Source: Cristatella mucedo
Taxonomy: Eukaryota > Bryozoa > Phylactolaemata > Cristatellidae
Length of the DNA stretch: 64,000 bases
Direction: 5' to 3'
Assembly: GCA_009760855.2 (NCBI GenBank)
Contig: WPIO01000018.1
Span: 3,531,001 to 3,595,000, forward strand
In this document: piece by piece, positions 22,076 through 34,362 of the stretch
How positions within the stretch are numbered: position 1 is the first letter of the stretch
How the letters are laid out: every line of letters starts with the position of its first letter
Notes under the pieces: generated by a model
Told to the model about the DNA's origin: nothing
The model's input: only the letters and a program-made list of their open reading frames with translations
Databases searched by the model: none
Position numbers and translations under genes: made by a program

Positions 22076-22540
22076 TAATAATAATAATACAATAATGATA
22101 ATACACTTGATAAAGCGCCCTCAATGAACCCAATCTCTTTCTAGGCACTTTACATTTGCTGCAAAGGAAACACGATCGAATGGTGAGTGGTATCATGCTT
22201 GATAAATAAGATGAATAACACGGTGATTGGTGGCATGCACAGGGTCAGCATGCAAATATGGTTAGTGGCAACATGCACAGTGTCAGCACGTATAGGCACA
22301 TAAAGTAAGAATCGCAGGGACCCACTAAATGCTGTCATAAATAGGTGCGTTTTTAATTTCTTTGGACATGTGGTCAAATCAGGGGATGTCTTAACGAAAG
22401 TCGAAAGTGAGTTCCAGGCTTTGAGAGCATACGAACTAAATGCACGGTCTCCAAAGGATTTGGTTTGTACTAGGTATGAGGAAACATATAGTTTCCGAAA
22501 AGTGGGTGGTAAGATGCTTGGCCTGGTGGAGGAGTAGATT
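22076..22540 (-). mobile_element. L2-like LINE 3' portion
   Basis: ATT repeats, stem-loop (AAAGCGCCCTCAATGAACC), full 3' untranslated region with the paired GCACAGTGTCAGCACG and GCACAGGGTCAGCATG motifs, then the RT C-terminal region to GTGGAGGAGTAGAT. Truncated 5'. Confidence 0.9.
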
Positions 22541-22599
22541 AGTTAGATGCTTGCTAGGTTTACAGGCGTAAAAGCTGAAAATCCTCGGCATTCAAAATC

Positions 22600-23415
22600 A
22601 GCGCCCTTGGACAAAATTGACAAAACCAAGCAAGAGGGCTGCGTAGCAGCTGGACCACAGAGGATCTCGACGTCATCTGGTGAGCCATCAAAGTACGGGG
22701 TACCCCAGAAATTCGTTTCTATTCCTCTACTTTTAGCAATCTATACTCTTCCTCTTGCCCACGTAGTCAAAAATGAACAATCATATAACAATCAATCATC
22801 AACAATCGTCTAGGCTTTCATTTTCGTGCATAGGACACACACACGCCTGTACTTGTTGTTTGATCCCTTTGATTTATTACCTCATTTCATCCCTTACCTG
22901 ATTCTCTGACTGCCTTTGAGCATTTCGCACTCTCCCTCTCTTGCATCACCAAGCACATTTCTGCCATTTGAAATGAGAGGCAGCCAACTTTCTCAAGTTG
23001 AATGACTAAAAAGCCAACTTACAAGTAGTTTGGAGAAAACTGATTGGCACTTTGAAATTGAAAACCCCAACCCTCAAAAAGGACTCGGCGCGCATATCTC
23101 CTGTAGCAGTATCTGCACACGACCAGGGTGCCCTGTTCCAAAACGACCTTTCAGTAGATGACTAGATGAACAAATCAATGAGATGTATCTATCAATGATC
23201 TATCATCTATTAATGATGCTCGGTCAAGTGATACCCTGCGTTCATCTATAAAATATTGCGAATATGTGGCTTGAATATAAAAATATACCGCCTTTAAACT
23301 GGTCCATGCATTTTTGACATCCCGCGTAGACTTCTCTAACTCAGCAGGTCTTCCAGCGCATGAGATTGGACGCATGCATTCAGTGCAAAACTCTGAAGCC
23401 AGGTTTTTTGTCTTA
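22600..23415 (+). mobile_element. Degenerate LINE reverse transcriptase, plus strand
   Basis: Translation pieces in order are SSGEPSKYGVPQ and IYTLPLAHVV (about 22670-22770), an FQNDLSVDD block (about 23135-23160), then KLVHAFLTSRVDFSNS and VQNSEARFF (about 23295-23405). Frames are broken and the catalytic YADD segment is not recognisable. Confidence 0.75.
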
Positions 23416-23535
23416 TAATAATAATAATAATGTACTTGATAAAGCGCCCTCAGAGAACTTAATCTCCTTCTAGGCGCTTTACATTTGCTGCAAAGGGAAA
23501 TGTAATTAAATGTTAAGTGAAATCATGCTTGAACT
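23416..23535 (-). mobile_element. LINE 3' tail fragment
   Basis: ATAATAATAATAATAATG, then AAAGCGCCCTCAGAGAACTT, CTTCTAGGCGCTTTACATT and CATGCTTGAAC. It abuts the plus-strand RT fragment head-on. Confidence 0.88.
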
Positions 23536-25159
23536 TGAGCGTCGCAACTGCCACATTAGACAGTGTTTCCCGTGCCACTCCTATGTGAATAGCTCTTACT
23601 TGTAACTCTTAGCTTGTAAGCTAAGTGAATAAAGGTATTGAGCTCAGCTTGATAAGAAAATGTGAACAATTTAGTAATTGCCCTAAACCAGGGTAAGACT
23701 TTTTTTTAATTAGAAAAACGTTAGTGCACAGCGTCGCTGAGACTGATGACAGCTAGTTCTCGTTCCCGTAGCGGATAGCCCCAATAGCTGAAAATTATTA
23801 GCGAATGCGAAAGATCAGAGAGAAAACTATTCAACAATGAATATAGATGAACAAATGCAAACAAGACTTGTCCGATTACGAAACCAAATCCAACGAAACG
23901 TTGCTGCCTTACATTAGGAGCTAATGGCAATAGACTCAAACCCTTATCTGGTCCAGGTAATAGTACAGACGGAATGCGTAGATTACATCTTCATTCCTCG
24001 GATGGACTATAGCGACGATAACGACTGATATCAAAGGAGCAAAAACTAATGGGTCCCATAATAGGGTGATCCTTGAGATACAATTAACATTGGAAAAACT
24101 ACAAAAATAATTCGTCTATTTGACAGGTGATATCATGAATGGACACTTAAATACTGCGTCTACTTTTTAAAATACTAGAAGCAAAAACGTCTACTTTTTT
24201 GGGCACTGCACAAGCGACCGCTGCCATGATATCACCGATTTGTTTATCACTTGTGGTGAAATTTGGCGTGACCTTGGCGTAAAGTTAATTCCACATAGTT
24301 GGCGCGAAGCGAATTTCAGGTTTTTCTCACTTTGAAATGGCAGAAAATTTGATACCATGTTGTTCCTGAGTAACAAGTATTATTTTGAAAGAGATTCTGC
24401 CCCAAAAGCATAGAAAATGTTCACCTTACCCAAAAACTTTGCTTTTGTGGGCAGGACTATGAGACATTTGAAAGGTACACATATACAATAAAAAACCGGG
24501 AGAAATACCTGTTCTGAATCTTGTGGATCACATATATTCGGATGAAAAACCCCTGAATTTAAATGTACTTATACAGAAGTAATACACAAATGACTACATA
24601 GTATTTATAAGTGAGTAGCTTTTCGTGGTTTAAAACCATATTGATAATCACTTTTCGAACTAGCCTAGAATGAAGTCTCTCTCACATTAATCTAGATATA
24701 CGGTGTAGCTGCGTAGGACTTGGTAGCGGCCTTTGAAGTCCGCTAAATCGTGATGGAAGCGTTCCTCTCGTGAATTGCTTCTTCGAGTAAGCACCATTGT
24801 TCTCCTTGCATTTATCAAGATAATCATCAAGGACATCACGCGTAATGCATGGTCATCCTGTAGCCCACTGTGCCGCAGTTCTCCACAAAAGTGTCAACCA
24901 GCTCATTATATTGTATCACCTTTTTACTGCCCAGGAAGCCCCGAACAGATGCAGCAAGGCAACTTCAAGCTACTTTCTCCATACAACTGAGCTTCTTGAT
25001 GTAATCATTGCACTCCGCAATTTTCTTTTACCTTGGCCCCACAAAGACACCGACTTTTACCTCTGCCTTACACAGCTTAGGAGAGAAGTTGTGAAGGTGC
25101 TCGAAGTCGACGGCTCCTTATCGAGAGCTGCAAAAAAACGTTATCAGTGGGGCCCAATT
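23536..25159. other. No recognised feature
   Basis: AT-rich sequence with short frames only. Nothing resembling a known exon or the window's repeat families. Confidence 0.4.
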
Positions 25160-25300
25160 TTACGCCGGGCCTCGCGGTGCTCGCCCCGACCAAGGTCTGG
25201 CCGAAGTCGTGGGCTTGAGCCCCGTGGCATATGTGAAGCGCCTGAATAGAGATTTTGAGTTCTTTTAGGACGCTATGCAAAGGAATTATACATGCATTTT
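25160..25300 (+). repeat. SINE A copy, 5' end altered
   Basis: GGTGCTCGCCCCGACCAAGG, GTCGTGGGCTTGAGCCCC, the GAAGCGCCTGAATAGAG...GGACGCTATGC stem-loop and GGAATTATACAT. The A-box end is degraded. Confidence 0.82.
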
Positions 25301-25689
25301 TTTATGTGGAGTGGTGCTGGTGCACAAATCCACATCACACCATCCAGCGTCCACCAGCGGCTCCCGTTTGACATTTTTGCCACCCACCGAGAACTTGGTC
25401 TGCTGTGGCCAGTCTAGGCAGTTGTACTAAGACCGGTGGTCCCTTTCCTCCCAAAAGCAGAGGTGGCAGGAAAACTTAGCAAAACCACCTTGGAGGGGAA
25501 CGCAGCCTTTAATGACCTCCCAGCAGACCTCATCGTACCTCAAAACGTCCAGCATGATCCTGACCATGTTTTTATCTTTTGGCGACGCACCGGAGTGAGT
25601 TAGAGGAAGAGATTTTTTGTTTTATCCCAACTCACTTCAAATTTCTACGACCATCCTTCGCACAGAAATCGTCCGATTTCAATGGACAA
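25301..25689. other. No recognised feature
   Basis: No repeat or exon recognised. Confidence 0.3.
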
Positions 25690-25990
25690 TTATAATAATG
25701 GTAATAAGCACGTGCATCATGCCTTAAGAGAAGTAAAACTATTTCTACACTTGACATAAGCTGTAAAGAAAGCATTTCAATTGATTTGTGATAGCGTGCG
25801 AAATTTCAGCACACAATTGACACTGCACCGGGAAGGGGAAAATTCTTCGTAGAACAGGGGGTTTCCAGCTTCTCTTTAAATGTCATTAATTCAATAGAAG
25901 TTGCTGTACTAGTAGGCTTTAGAAGACTGAAAACTGAACGCATAGTCTCCAAAAAATTTGAGGTTGACAGTTGAATATCTTAAAAATCAA
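25690..25990 (-). mobile_element. Strongly diverged LINE 3' portion
   Basis: ATAATAATGGTAATAAGC followed by eroded matches to the reverse 3' untranslated region and RT end (AGAAAGCATTTCAATTG, GCTTCTCTTTAAATGTC, GCATAGTCTCCAAAAAATTTGA). Order and spacing are kept but identity is low. Confidence 0.6.
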
Positions 25991-27099
25991 GCAATACCAT
26001 ATAGAAATGTTTCTTCTGCCGTTGAAAGATGGAGAGGGAACTGACATTGCCAAAAAAAACACCGATAAGCCAAGTTTTCAAACTCCTACCAAAATGCGTT
26101 CTAATTGGATTCTTCAATGAAAGCATACCTTAGGAGAGTCATCGAGCAAAAGTACCACATATGCCGACCGAAAATGGGTGCAAGTACGGGCTAAGCGTTA
26201 TATACCGAGGTACGAGGGCTCGGGAGCATTGAAGAACAAGAGATCAGATCCAGTTACCAAAGTGATTAAGGTAATCAACTCCGAAGGGCTGCTAGGAAAA
26301 CCAGTGACGATATTGATCTCTGAGAATTCAAAAGTGAGCAAGTTATGAAAAAAGGACAAGGCATAATTAACGGAATTGAATTATCCCTAATAGTTCGTAG
26401 AATTGTTAGGCTATGCTATCCGAATTTCTGCTACCTCGTTAATTTTTCACCTATATTAAATGAAGTTTAGCTAGGGAAAAGTACAAGCCATGTTATCAAG
26501 CAATCAAGTAACCATGTCTTCAATCACCTCATTGAATTCATCCTGAGTCGAAACGTTGTCAGGCCGTTCACTCGCTTGACGACGATCCACTTAGAGCTTG
26601 ATTTCAAGTTTATAAACTGTGTCCTATACCGTCTGTAATGTTACTCTTTCAGCTGGCAATAGCATTTACTACAAAGACGCAACATACTTATCAGTAATAA
26701 GGAAAGTAAGCGAGAGATAGTGTTCCTATTATTTATAATATCAGTAAAATGAGAATGCCCTGGATAGCTAATCTGACATTTACAAGGTTATTTACGTAAG
26801 CACGACTTACATAATTTGTAGGTGTTCTGACAGAATCTGCTTATGTATTAGGTTAGCATAATTGATTCTCAAATCTACCAGTTTTTCTAAACTAACTTAA
26901 TAGCATTTGCAACGAAATTAAATAATTTTTGCTTCACATATAATTTCTTGTCACTTACCTTGTCTAGGCCGTTTATATTTCAGTTAGCATATTCAGTAGT
27001 TCACATCTCGACTACAGAGCTAGTCATCATGGCTATGTGGCTTACGTTCTTAAATTCGTTAGCTATCTTCACCTCGTATTTTTAAAAAAATTACAGTAA
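25991..27099. other. No recognised feature
   Basis: AT-rich sequence with no coding or repeat landmarks. Confidence 0.35.
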
Positions 27100-28019
27100 T
27101 AGATCATTTGTATTGCGCCTAGAGAAATAATTTTCTATCCACTCACTACAGTGCTCAGCACGAAAAAGCAATAGCTAGCGTCAGAATGACAGGGGAGGTA
27201 GCACGGAAGAGCGAATGACGTAAATGGTATCGTGATTAGACCAGCAAGTAAAAACATTACGTTTTCTGCTTAGGGCCACATGCTCAAGCACGAAAGAAGA
27301 CTCTCGAGGCCACTAGTTAGTATTTTATCTGGTTCTCAAAATGCACTGGATCGTATACAGGTAAGCACTCAAAGCACTCCGGAACCATAAAGAACAATCC
27401 GCTTGAGAGTGTGAAAAGCTGAGGGAAGAACAGCTGCGTCTTTAGCTGAGACTTGGACGAAGGAAAGTCGTTGCACGTGATGACAAAATTGGAAAATGGA
27501 TTCCCGACTTTCGAAGCATTCAAACTGTAGGCCTGACCACCGAAAAATATAGATTTAGCGTTCAAACTGAAAGCTTGATCGCCGAAAGATATAAATTTAG
27601 TGCTCGCAGCGACATAACTGCAAATCGAGAATGCAGTGGTTCGAGAGGGCACTCGAGGAGCAAGGAAGTCGTAAGCGTAGGCTGGAGCAAATTTTTTGAG
27701 GCGACCTGAATGCCAATCAGCAAATTGTAAAGTCAATCCAATGCTTGATATGGAGCCAGTGAAGCTCAGATAGAAAGAGTGCTGACCGACGAGATACTGA
27801 GTCTTTCACCAAATGCATAGGATTAAGGGAATTGGCAGGGAGTCCTAAATAAAGTGAATCGCAATCATCTAAGCACGATGTCACTAAAGTGTGAGCTGGT
27901 TTGGCCTTCCTACTCTTGTCTGAGCAGACCCTGATTTAGGTCACGTTCATGCTGAAATTTGACCGACTCAACAGAGGAGGTAATGTGCTCATCAGATTTC
28001 TTTTAGAAAACCACGAAAG

Positions 28020-28057
<38 letters not shown>

Positions 28058-28500
28058 GAGTGACGCTAAAGGAACTAATCTTAAGATTGAGACGTTCCAG
28101 CTTGAGGTGTCACTGGGCCTGCCCATAGCTAAGAGATTGGGCTTACAGTTGCTGAGTTTCAAGAAGTCTGCGAAGTTTTTAAGAAGTCATCCCAGTGGGA
28201 GCGTCTCCTAAATTGGCTGCAAGGGATGTAGGTTATTCGAACGTGGTGAAAGGCCTTGAAGGGTCGAACTATAGGTAGAGCTGAGTGTCGATGGTGTGGA
28301 AATGAAAGCTAAGATAGCGATTGATGATTATATTGGCCAGGTGGCGATTATAGATAATGAAGAGGACGGGGGGCCAAGGACAAAACCGTGAGGTAACCCT
28401 TACTTCAAGAGCTCCACGGATGACCAAAAATGCTTTCCTTTACCGGTACATCTAAAATTTTATATCTCTCACTGAGATAAGATCCAAAGAAATATTGGAA
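27100..28500 (-). mobile_element. Degenerate LINE of the second type, with an internal duplication
   Basis: The minus-strand frame at 27317-27736 reads FAPAYAYDFLAPRVPSRT, then FISFGDQAFSLNA, matching the APAYLSDLL...GDRAFS end of LINE RTs. The FGDQAFSLNA block is duplicated (FFGGQAYSLNA), about 55 bp apart. Further into the element (28080-28500) are the GGCCTGCCCATAGCTA block and CTCACTGAGATAAGATCC. A TA microsatellite (28022-28055) interrupts it. Confidence 0.6.
28022..28055. repeat. TA dinucleotide microsatellite
   Basis: Uninterrupted (TA)n of about 34 bp. Confidence 0.95.
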
Positions 28501-29424
28501 TGCTGCATCAAACTGATAATAAATGGCTTGATATTTTTCGTGGCACCTTGACTACAAGGATTAGGAAGCGACTATGTCATAACAGATGACTAAGAGACAT
28601 TAAAAGCCCAATTCTGGTATAACATATATCATAACATCAGTGACGCTCGTTGCTGACGCCGCATTGGGCCGGTTACTAAAAACGATGCCCTTACATGCCT
28701 GCAGTGGTGTCTGACGAGCTCACTCGTAAGCCTGCCACGATAAACAGTAGCGGGCCAGCTGCGATGGGGCCGTCGGTTGTCCGGCGTCGACTTAAAAAAA
28801 CGAGCACCGCCTCCAAAGCCCGACCGCCAGGTCAGCCTCAGCCGCCGGCTCGGCGAGAGCCGCTGGCTGCTTGGCTGACGGCTCGAGTGGCAGCGCGGGT
28901 GGCCTGTCGCCAGCGAGGGCCAGGGCCTACTCTGGGACGGACATCGAGTGGCAGTCGAAGCTCGTTCCTCCTGTCCCTCTGCTACCTGAAGTGCTCGGAC
29001 AGCGACAGTGCCCATCAATGTAAAACCCAAGCTCAGCGTCGAACCTTGCTACTCAAGCTACCATATCCGTATCGTGCGGGTACGTGCGACTGAACAGCTC
29101 TCGCGAAAAGGATTCAAAAGCTAGTTCGTTCTCCTAGTCGGGCGAGAGCTACTCGCGAGCATTTTCCCTATCGAGCACCGCAGTTTTACGTCGTGGCACA
29201 TCTTGTAAGTTTCCAAATTAAATCGACGTGGTGCGTGGTTCCGTGCTCCTCCTTGCCGATCTCCCGTTCTCACAGTGTCGTCAGCGAACACTCTCAATCC
29301 TCGCGTGTTCGCTGGGGCATGCAAGCAAAGCCAAAACAACCTGTTATTGAATTAAAAAAGTCAGTTCACTGCACAAACGTCAATTCTGCTTTTTAAAGAT
29401 GACCTCGCTGACGCCTCGCATAAT
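28501..29424. other. Unannotated; moderately GC-rich at 28700-29300
   Basis: Overlapping frames on both strands (28629-29093) are rich in Arg, Pro and Ser and match no family I recognise. No paired splice sites fix a frame. It could be an isolated exon or old intergenic sequence. Confidence 0.3.
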
Positions 29425-31192
29425 AACTAGAATAATGATAATGTAATAATAGCCCTTGATAAAGCGCCCTCAGAGAACTCAATCTCTTTCTAGGCGCTTT
29501 ACATTTGCTGCAAAGATGAACGCGATTGAATGGTGAGTAATATCATGCTTGATAAACGACATGAATAACATGGTTAAGGGTGACTTTCGCAGGGTCAGCA
29601 TGCAAGTGTGGTTAGTGGCAGCATGCACAGTGTCAGCACGCGTGAGCACTTGAAGGGCGAATCACATGGACCCACTAAAGGCAGTCATAAATAGGTGCAT
29701 TTTTAATTTCTTTTTAAATGTGAACAAGTAAGGAAATGTCGTTACACAAGTTAAGTGACTTCCATGCTTTGGGAGCACGCGAACTAAATGCATGGTCTCC
29801 AAAGGATTTGAGGTTGGCACGAGGTATTGGTAAACTGTTGGATTCTGAAAAGCGGGTGGAACGATGCTTGGCTGGTGGATGAGTAGATCTGACAGATAGG
29901 CTGGAGCCACAGAATGAAATGACCTAAAAGTGAGCGACAAAACCTTGAAGTCGATCTGTTGCTTGACTGGTAGCCAGTGCAGGTCGGCGAGAAGTGGTGT
30001 GATGTGGCAACTGCGACGCTCACAACAGACAAGCCTAGCTGAGGAGTTTTGCACCAGCTGTAATCGCCTGATTGCACATGCCGGTAGGCAAGTAAACAGT
30101 GGGTTACAGAAGTCGAGACGGAATGTCACGAATGCATGGACCAACTTGGACGTGGTATCGTTATCCAAACAAGCCCGAATTTTAGCAATGTTATGCATGC
30201 GAATGTAGGCAGACTTGATTGTGGAGCTGATGTGGTCGTCTAACGAGAGGTCACTTTGGAACATGACACCTAGATTTCGAGCTAATTCAGCTGGAGATAT
30301 GCTGGCAGAGCCAATTTTGAGCGTCAGCCAACCCAATTTCTGAATCACACTGGGCTTGCCCATAGCTAGTTAGTTAGTTTTATTATCTTTTAGTTTTAGA
30401 AAATTTGCTGCCATCCATGTGCGAATGTCATCAATACATGCAGCTAGTGAGTTGAGAGAATTTGAGGTGCTCGAAGGCTGGGAGGTATCAAAGCAACGGT
30501 ACAACTGTCATCCGCATAGAAGTGAAAGCCTAGATTATGCTTGGCAATCACATCAGCAAGAGGAGGAGTATAAACCGTGAAAAGAACCGGACCTAGCACG
30601 GTGCCCTGAGGTACCCCATATTTCAGAGGTACCTCGGATGATCTTTGTCCATTCACGTCAATACTCTGGAGTCTCCCACTGAGATAGGACCTGAACCATT
30701 GCAGAGCAGTGCCACTGATGCCCAGGCGAGCTGAGAGGCGCTCTAGAAGAACTTTGTGATCGATGGTATCAAAAGCAGCCGAAAGATCGAGCAAAACAGG
30801 CAGAGATACTCTACCCATGTCTGCATTCCTATGTAGGTCGCTGTACACCCGAAGCAATGCTGATTCTTTGGAGTGATTAGCTCAAAAGCCAGACAGAAGC
30901 TTACTAGCAAGGTTTGAAGTTTCAATACATGAGTTCAGCTGGTCAGCGCGACCCGTTCCAGTGTCTTTGATTGGAATGGTAGAAGGAAGACTAGGTGGTA
31001 ATTGCTCAAGTTCTCTTGGTCTAGTATCGCTTTCTTGAGAAGTGGCCTGACTACAGCTTTTTTGAACGGTGCTGGGACTTGACCTGAGGCTTATAACATA
31101 ATAATGATGTTAGTTATTCATGGAAGCAGCAGATCAATGCAACGTAGGAGCAGGACAGTGGGAATAGGGTCCAAAGGACTTGTTGTGTTCTT
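29425..31192 (-). mobile_element. L2-like LINE, 5'-truncated, RT nearly complete
   Basis: The 3' tail (ATAATAATG, AAAGCGCCCTCAGAGAACT) lies at the left. Two reverse-strand frames (30857-30444 and 30363-29662) carry [19 protein letters not shown], then [18 protein letters not shown], then FHFYADDS (intact YADD catalytic motif), then [18 protein letters not shown] and the C-terminal blocks. A frame break lies just after YADD. The 5' end, before the SLASG block (about 31085), is lost. Confidence 0.93.
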
Positions 31193-31800
31193 TCATTGGG
31201 ATATAAACTTCAGGAAGAGATCACTAGTGACAGCGACAATCGTATGGGTCATCAGGTGAATAGGTTGGAAACCACTGCAACAAGTTGCAGGACCATCTGC
31301 TTCTAAGGCTCTGCAGCATTTACAAATTTGAAGATCCCCTCGAGGAAATTGCATCATTAACATGGCCTGCGTCGCAGTCTTCAGCACCTTACTCCCGTCA
31401 CTTAAAATTGGTCCGGGATTACTGTTAGGGTTTTATCTTGGAAGTTCGATTCAATCAATCATAGTTTACTTGAGGAACGTTAGTCTTCATTGTCTTTTCA
31501 TTTACCAGTGTGGATACATAAGCAAGATCCTTTGATTGTCAATGCAAGATTTTCAATTGTATAGGCGCTGCTTGATTAGCAAACAGTTGGAGCTTCTATA
31601 TATTGCTACGACCACGAGGAGCAATAAATTGCTCCAAGCAGCAGGTAGCTGTTTGGAGCAATTTACTTCCTAGTTAAGGCTCGCAGAAGTAGAGCCCAGG
31701 CAAACCCTAGGAGTCATCTGTGGGTAAAATAAAAGTTACTGGCAGCCACTGGTAGAAGAACTTGAGAGGTTTCCCACCAATAATAATAATGAGAAATTGC
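31193..31800. other. No recognised feature
   Basis: Short frames only. GGAGCAATAAATTGCTCC and a second copy of GAGCAATTTA nearby (31615-31665) form a small inverted repeat. Confidence 0.4.
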
Positions 31801-31823
31801 ATATCACTCTAAGAGAGTGATAT
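31801..31823. repeat. Short perfect inverted repeat at a LINE end
   Basis: Ten-base arms ATATCACTCT and AGAGTGATAT with a 3-base loop, immediately before the ATA repeats of the next LINE copy. Confidence 0.85.
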
Positions 31824-32860
31824 AATAATAATAATAATAATTCACTTGATAAAGCGCCCTCAGAGAACTTAATCTCTCTCTAGGCGCTTTGCATTTGCTG
31901 CAAAGTGAAATGCAATTGAATGGTAAGTAAAATCATGCATGAAAAACATAAAAAATGAATAATATGGTTAGGGGTGACATGCACAAGGTCAGCATGCGAA
32001 TGTGGTTAGTGGCAGCATGCACAGTGTCAGCACGCATAAGCACATCAAAGAAGAATCACAGGGACCCACTCAATGCTGTCCTAAATAGGTGTGTTTTTAA
32101 GTTCCTTTTAAATGTGGTCAGGTCGGGGGATGTTCTGACGCAGGTCGGGAGGGAGTTCCAGGCTGTGGGAGCATACGAACTAAATGCACGGTCTCCAAAG
32201 GATTTAAGGTTTGTACGAGGTATTTCCAGACTGTTGGATTCCGAAAAGCGGGTGGTACGATGCATAGCCTGATGGGGTAGTATATCTGAAAGATAGGCTG
32301 GAGCCATAGAATGAAGGGACCTAAAAGGGAGCGACAAAACCTTGAAGTCAATCCGTTGCTTGACTTTTAGCCAGTGCAGGTCGGCGAGAAGTGGAGTAAT
32401 GTGGCAACTGCGACGCTCACGACAGACAAGCCTAGCTGCCGAGTTTTGCACCAGCTGCAATCGCCTGATCGCACATGCTGGTAGGCCAGTAAGCAGTGAG
32501 TTGCAGAAGTCGAGACGGGATGTCACGAATGCATCGACCAACTTAGATGTGGTATCTTTATCTAAACAAGCCCGAATTTTAGCAATGTTATGAAGCTGAA
32601 AATAGGCGGATTTGACTGTGGAGCTGATATGGTCGTCTAACGAGAGCTCGCTTTGGAATATGACACCTAGATTTCGAGCTGATTCAACTAGAGATATGCT
32701 GGCAGAGCCAATTTTGAGCTTCAGCCTTTCCAATCTCTGAATCACACTGGGTTTTCCCATAACAAGTAAGTAAGTTTTATCATCGTTTACTTTTAGAAAA
32801 TTTGCTGCCATCCATGTGCGGATGTCATCAATGCATGCAGCTATCTGATGCATCAATATC
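31824..32860 (-). mobile_element. L2-like LINE, 5'-truncated, long intact RT frame
   Basis: ATA repeats, stem-loop and full 3' untranslated region, then an uninterrupted minus-strand frame (32889-32056) covering the C-terminal half of the RT from [17 protein letters not shown] through [18 protein letters not shown] and PLLADLHW to FRTALSGSL. Homology ends near 32850, after the catalytic motif in element order, so the polymerase core is absent. The lack of stops suggests a fairly recent insertion. Confidence 0.93.
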
Positions 32861-32899
32861 AGCATCAATGGATGCAGATATCTCTCCATGAGCGTGTTA

Positions 32900-33090
32900 G
32901 AATACTAAAAAGAAAGCATATAAATTGGTTTTGTAGCATGCACAAATTTTATTACCTATAAGCAAATAAAGGACAGCGCACGCGGACGGAGCAAGTGCTG
33001 TGAAGAACAGGAGTTTTTCAGCTTCATTTTGAATGTCGTCAAATCAGGGGATGTCGTGGCTTCAGTCGGAAGTGAGCTACAGTAAAACGA
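32900..33090 (-). mobile_element. Diverged LINE fragment
   Basis: CAGCTTCATTTTGAATGTCGTCAAATCAGGGGATGTCGTG and GTCGGAAGTGAGCTACAG follow the reverse order of the LINE RT end (TTTAAATGTGGTCAGGTCGGGGGATGT). Its tail is unrecognisable. Confidence 0.6.
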
Positions 33091-33104
33091 AAAGCAAAGC
33101 TTAT

Positions 33105-33180
33105 CTGAGTCAACAGCCTCCATTAGTCAGCGGCAGATGAGCAGCAGTACATATCGTGCTCGCTTGCAGAGGGAATAAAT
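33105..33180 (-). repeat. SINE B fragment
   Basis: TGAGTCAACAGCCTCCATTA, GCGGCAGATGAGCAGCAG and CTTGCAGAGGGAATAAA correspond to the 3' half of reverse-strand SINE B. Confidence 0.55.
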
Positions 33181-33323
33181 AGCAGAATTGCCTGCTTCAG
33201 CACTAGGATTCAAGACTTTTGACGGCGTACACTGCAAAATGTAGCAAGCCGAAATCAGAAATAATACTACCCCTAAGGTATACAAGCAGAGCTGAAGTCG
33301 CATTTTAAATTTCACTCTGATAC
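33181..33323 (-). other. Open frame with a signal-anchor-like hydrophobic stretch (unproven)
   Basis: From an ATG at about 33323 the minus strand reads MRLQ, then the hydrophobic LCLYTLGVVLFLISACYIL, then a polar region, before entering the SINE B fragment. A short basic N-terminus plus about 19 hydrophobic residues is typical of type II Golgi enzymes, but no catalytic domain follows and no good donor site is visible. It may be chance. Confidence 0.2.
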
Positions 33324-33429
33324 GCAAAGTTTCGGACGAGCTATGGAATTTACGAAGTACAAAGCTACACTGAAAAGGAAGCTTTTTAAACATCACAAGT
33401 TGCACATCGACAAGCATCACGCTTTTGCC

Positions 33430-34319
33430 TCAATCTACCAAGGTAAAAAATATTGGTATACAAGTCATATATGATTAATAGATAAAAAAATGTGTTATTT
33501 TTAGATATGTTGCTTCCGGTTTACATCTGGGTCAGGCGCGGTTTGCATATTTGTTTTTTTATTTTATGCGGAGGTCTTCAGAACTTCGAATCCCATTTTT
33601 AACATATTTGTCTTTAGAAAGGTACCCTAAGCAAAAATTCGATCGCCGGACAAATTAGGCTTTCGCAGTGGCGGTACAGGAAAGATCGGTGGCCGATATA
33701 GCCCCACTCATAACCCCACCCCAACCCGCACAAATACGGGAGACTGGACAATACGAGAGGAAGCTTCCCCTTAGAAGCCGCCGTGTGGCACCTGCAAAAA
33801 TTTAGTTAGCTGCTGCAGTCATCATTCCGGACGAATTTGGGACGAGGAAGAAGAAAATCAAAGCAAACGTCGGAAAGGTTTGTAGTGAAAGTGTTAAGTA
33901 ACGTGCCTTTAGCGAAGCGATGGTGCATTCCATATACATGGAATGACGAGGGACGAGGTTAACAAGTACTGAGCTTACTGAGCACGCGGAGCGCGCAGAA
34001 GGAGTGCAATAGAATGCGTTCCGGCAGCACTTTACGGCACTCCCAGGCTCCACCTCTCTCACCCTCGAAGCCCCCTGCACTCGGGATGCAGCGCGTCGTG
34101 ACGGCTTCCGCTTGGCGCGGCAACTCCTGGCGCGCGGAACCCGGCGCTGGGGGCGCGTGAGCCAAAAGTCTCGGCGCCTCGAGGGGGAGGGGCGGCGAGT
34201 GTCGGCGGGCCGCGGTGCTGCGACCGCGAAACCTTCACTAGTTCGCGTAGCGGCACAATGCGTGCAATCTGCGAAGACCTGAAGCTAGCAATACGCCGAC
34301 GATAAAACGCAGCACTCAA
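33430..34319. other. No recognised feature; GC-rich from about 34000
   Basis: AT-rich to 33640, then increasingly GC-rich. Reverse-strand frames at 34059-34319 are compositional. Confidence 0.35.
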
Positions 34320-34362
34320 TTTTCCTAACGCCGCGCTGGCAATAACGCGGCGTTAGGGAAAA
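34320..34362. repeat. Strong hairpin (inverted repeat)
   Basis: TTTTCCTAACGCCGCG and CGCGGCGTTAGGGAAAA face each other across a 10-base loop with a single-base bulge. It could be a foldback-element terminus or a structured RNA; the context does not decide. Confidence 0.75.
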
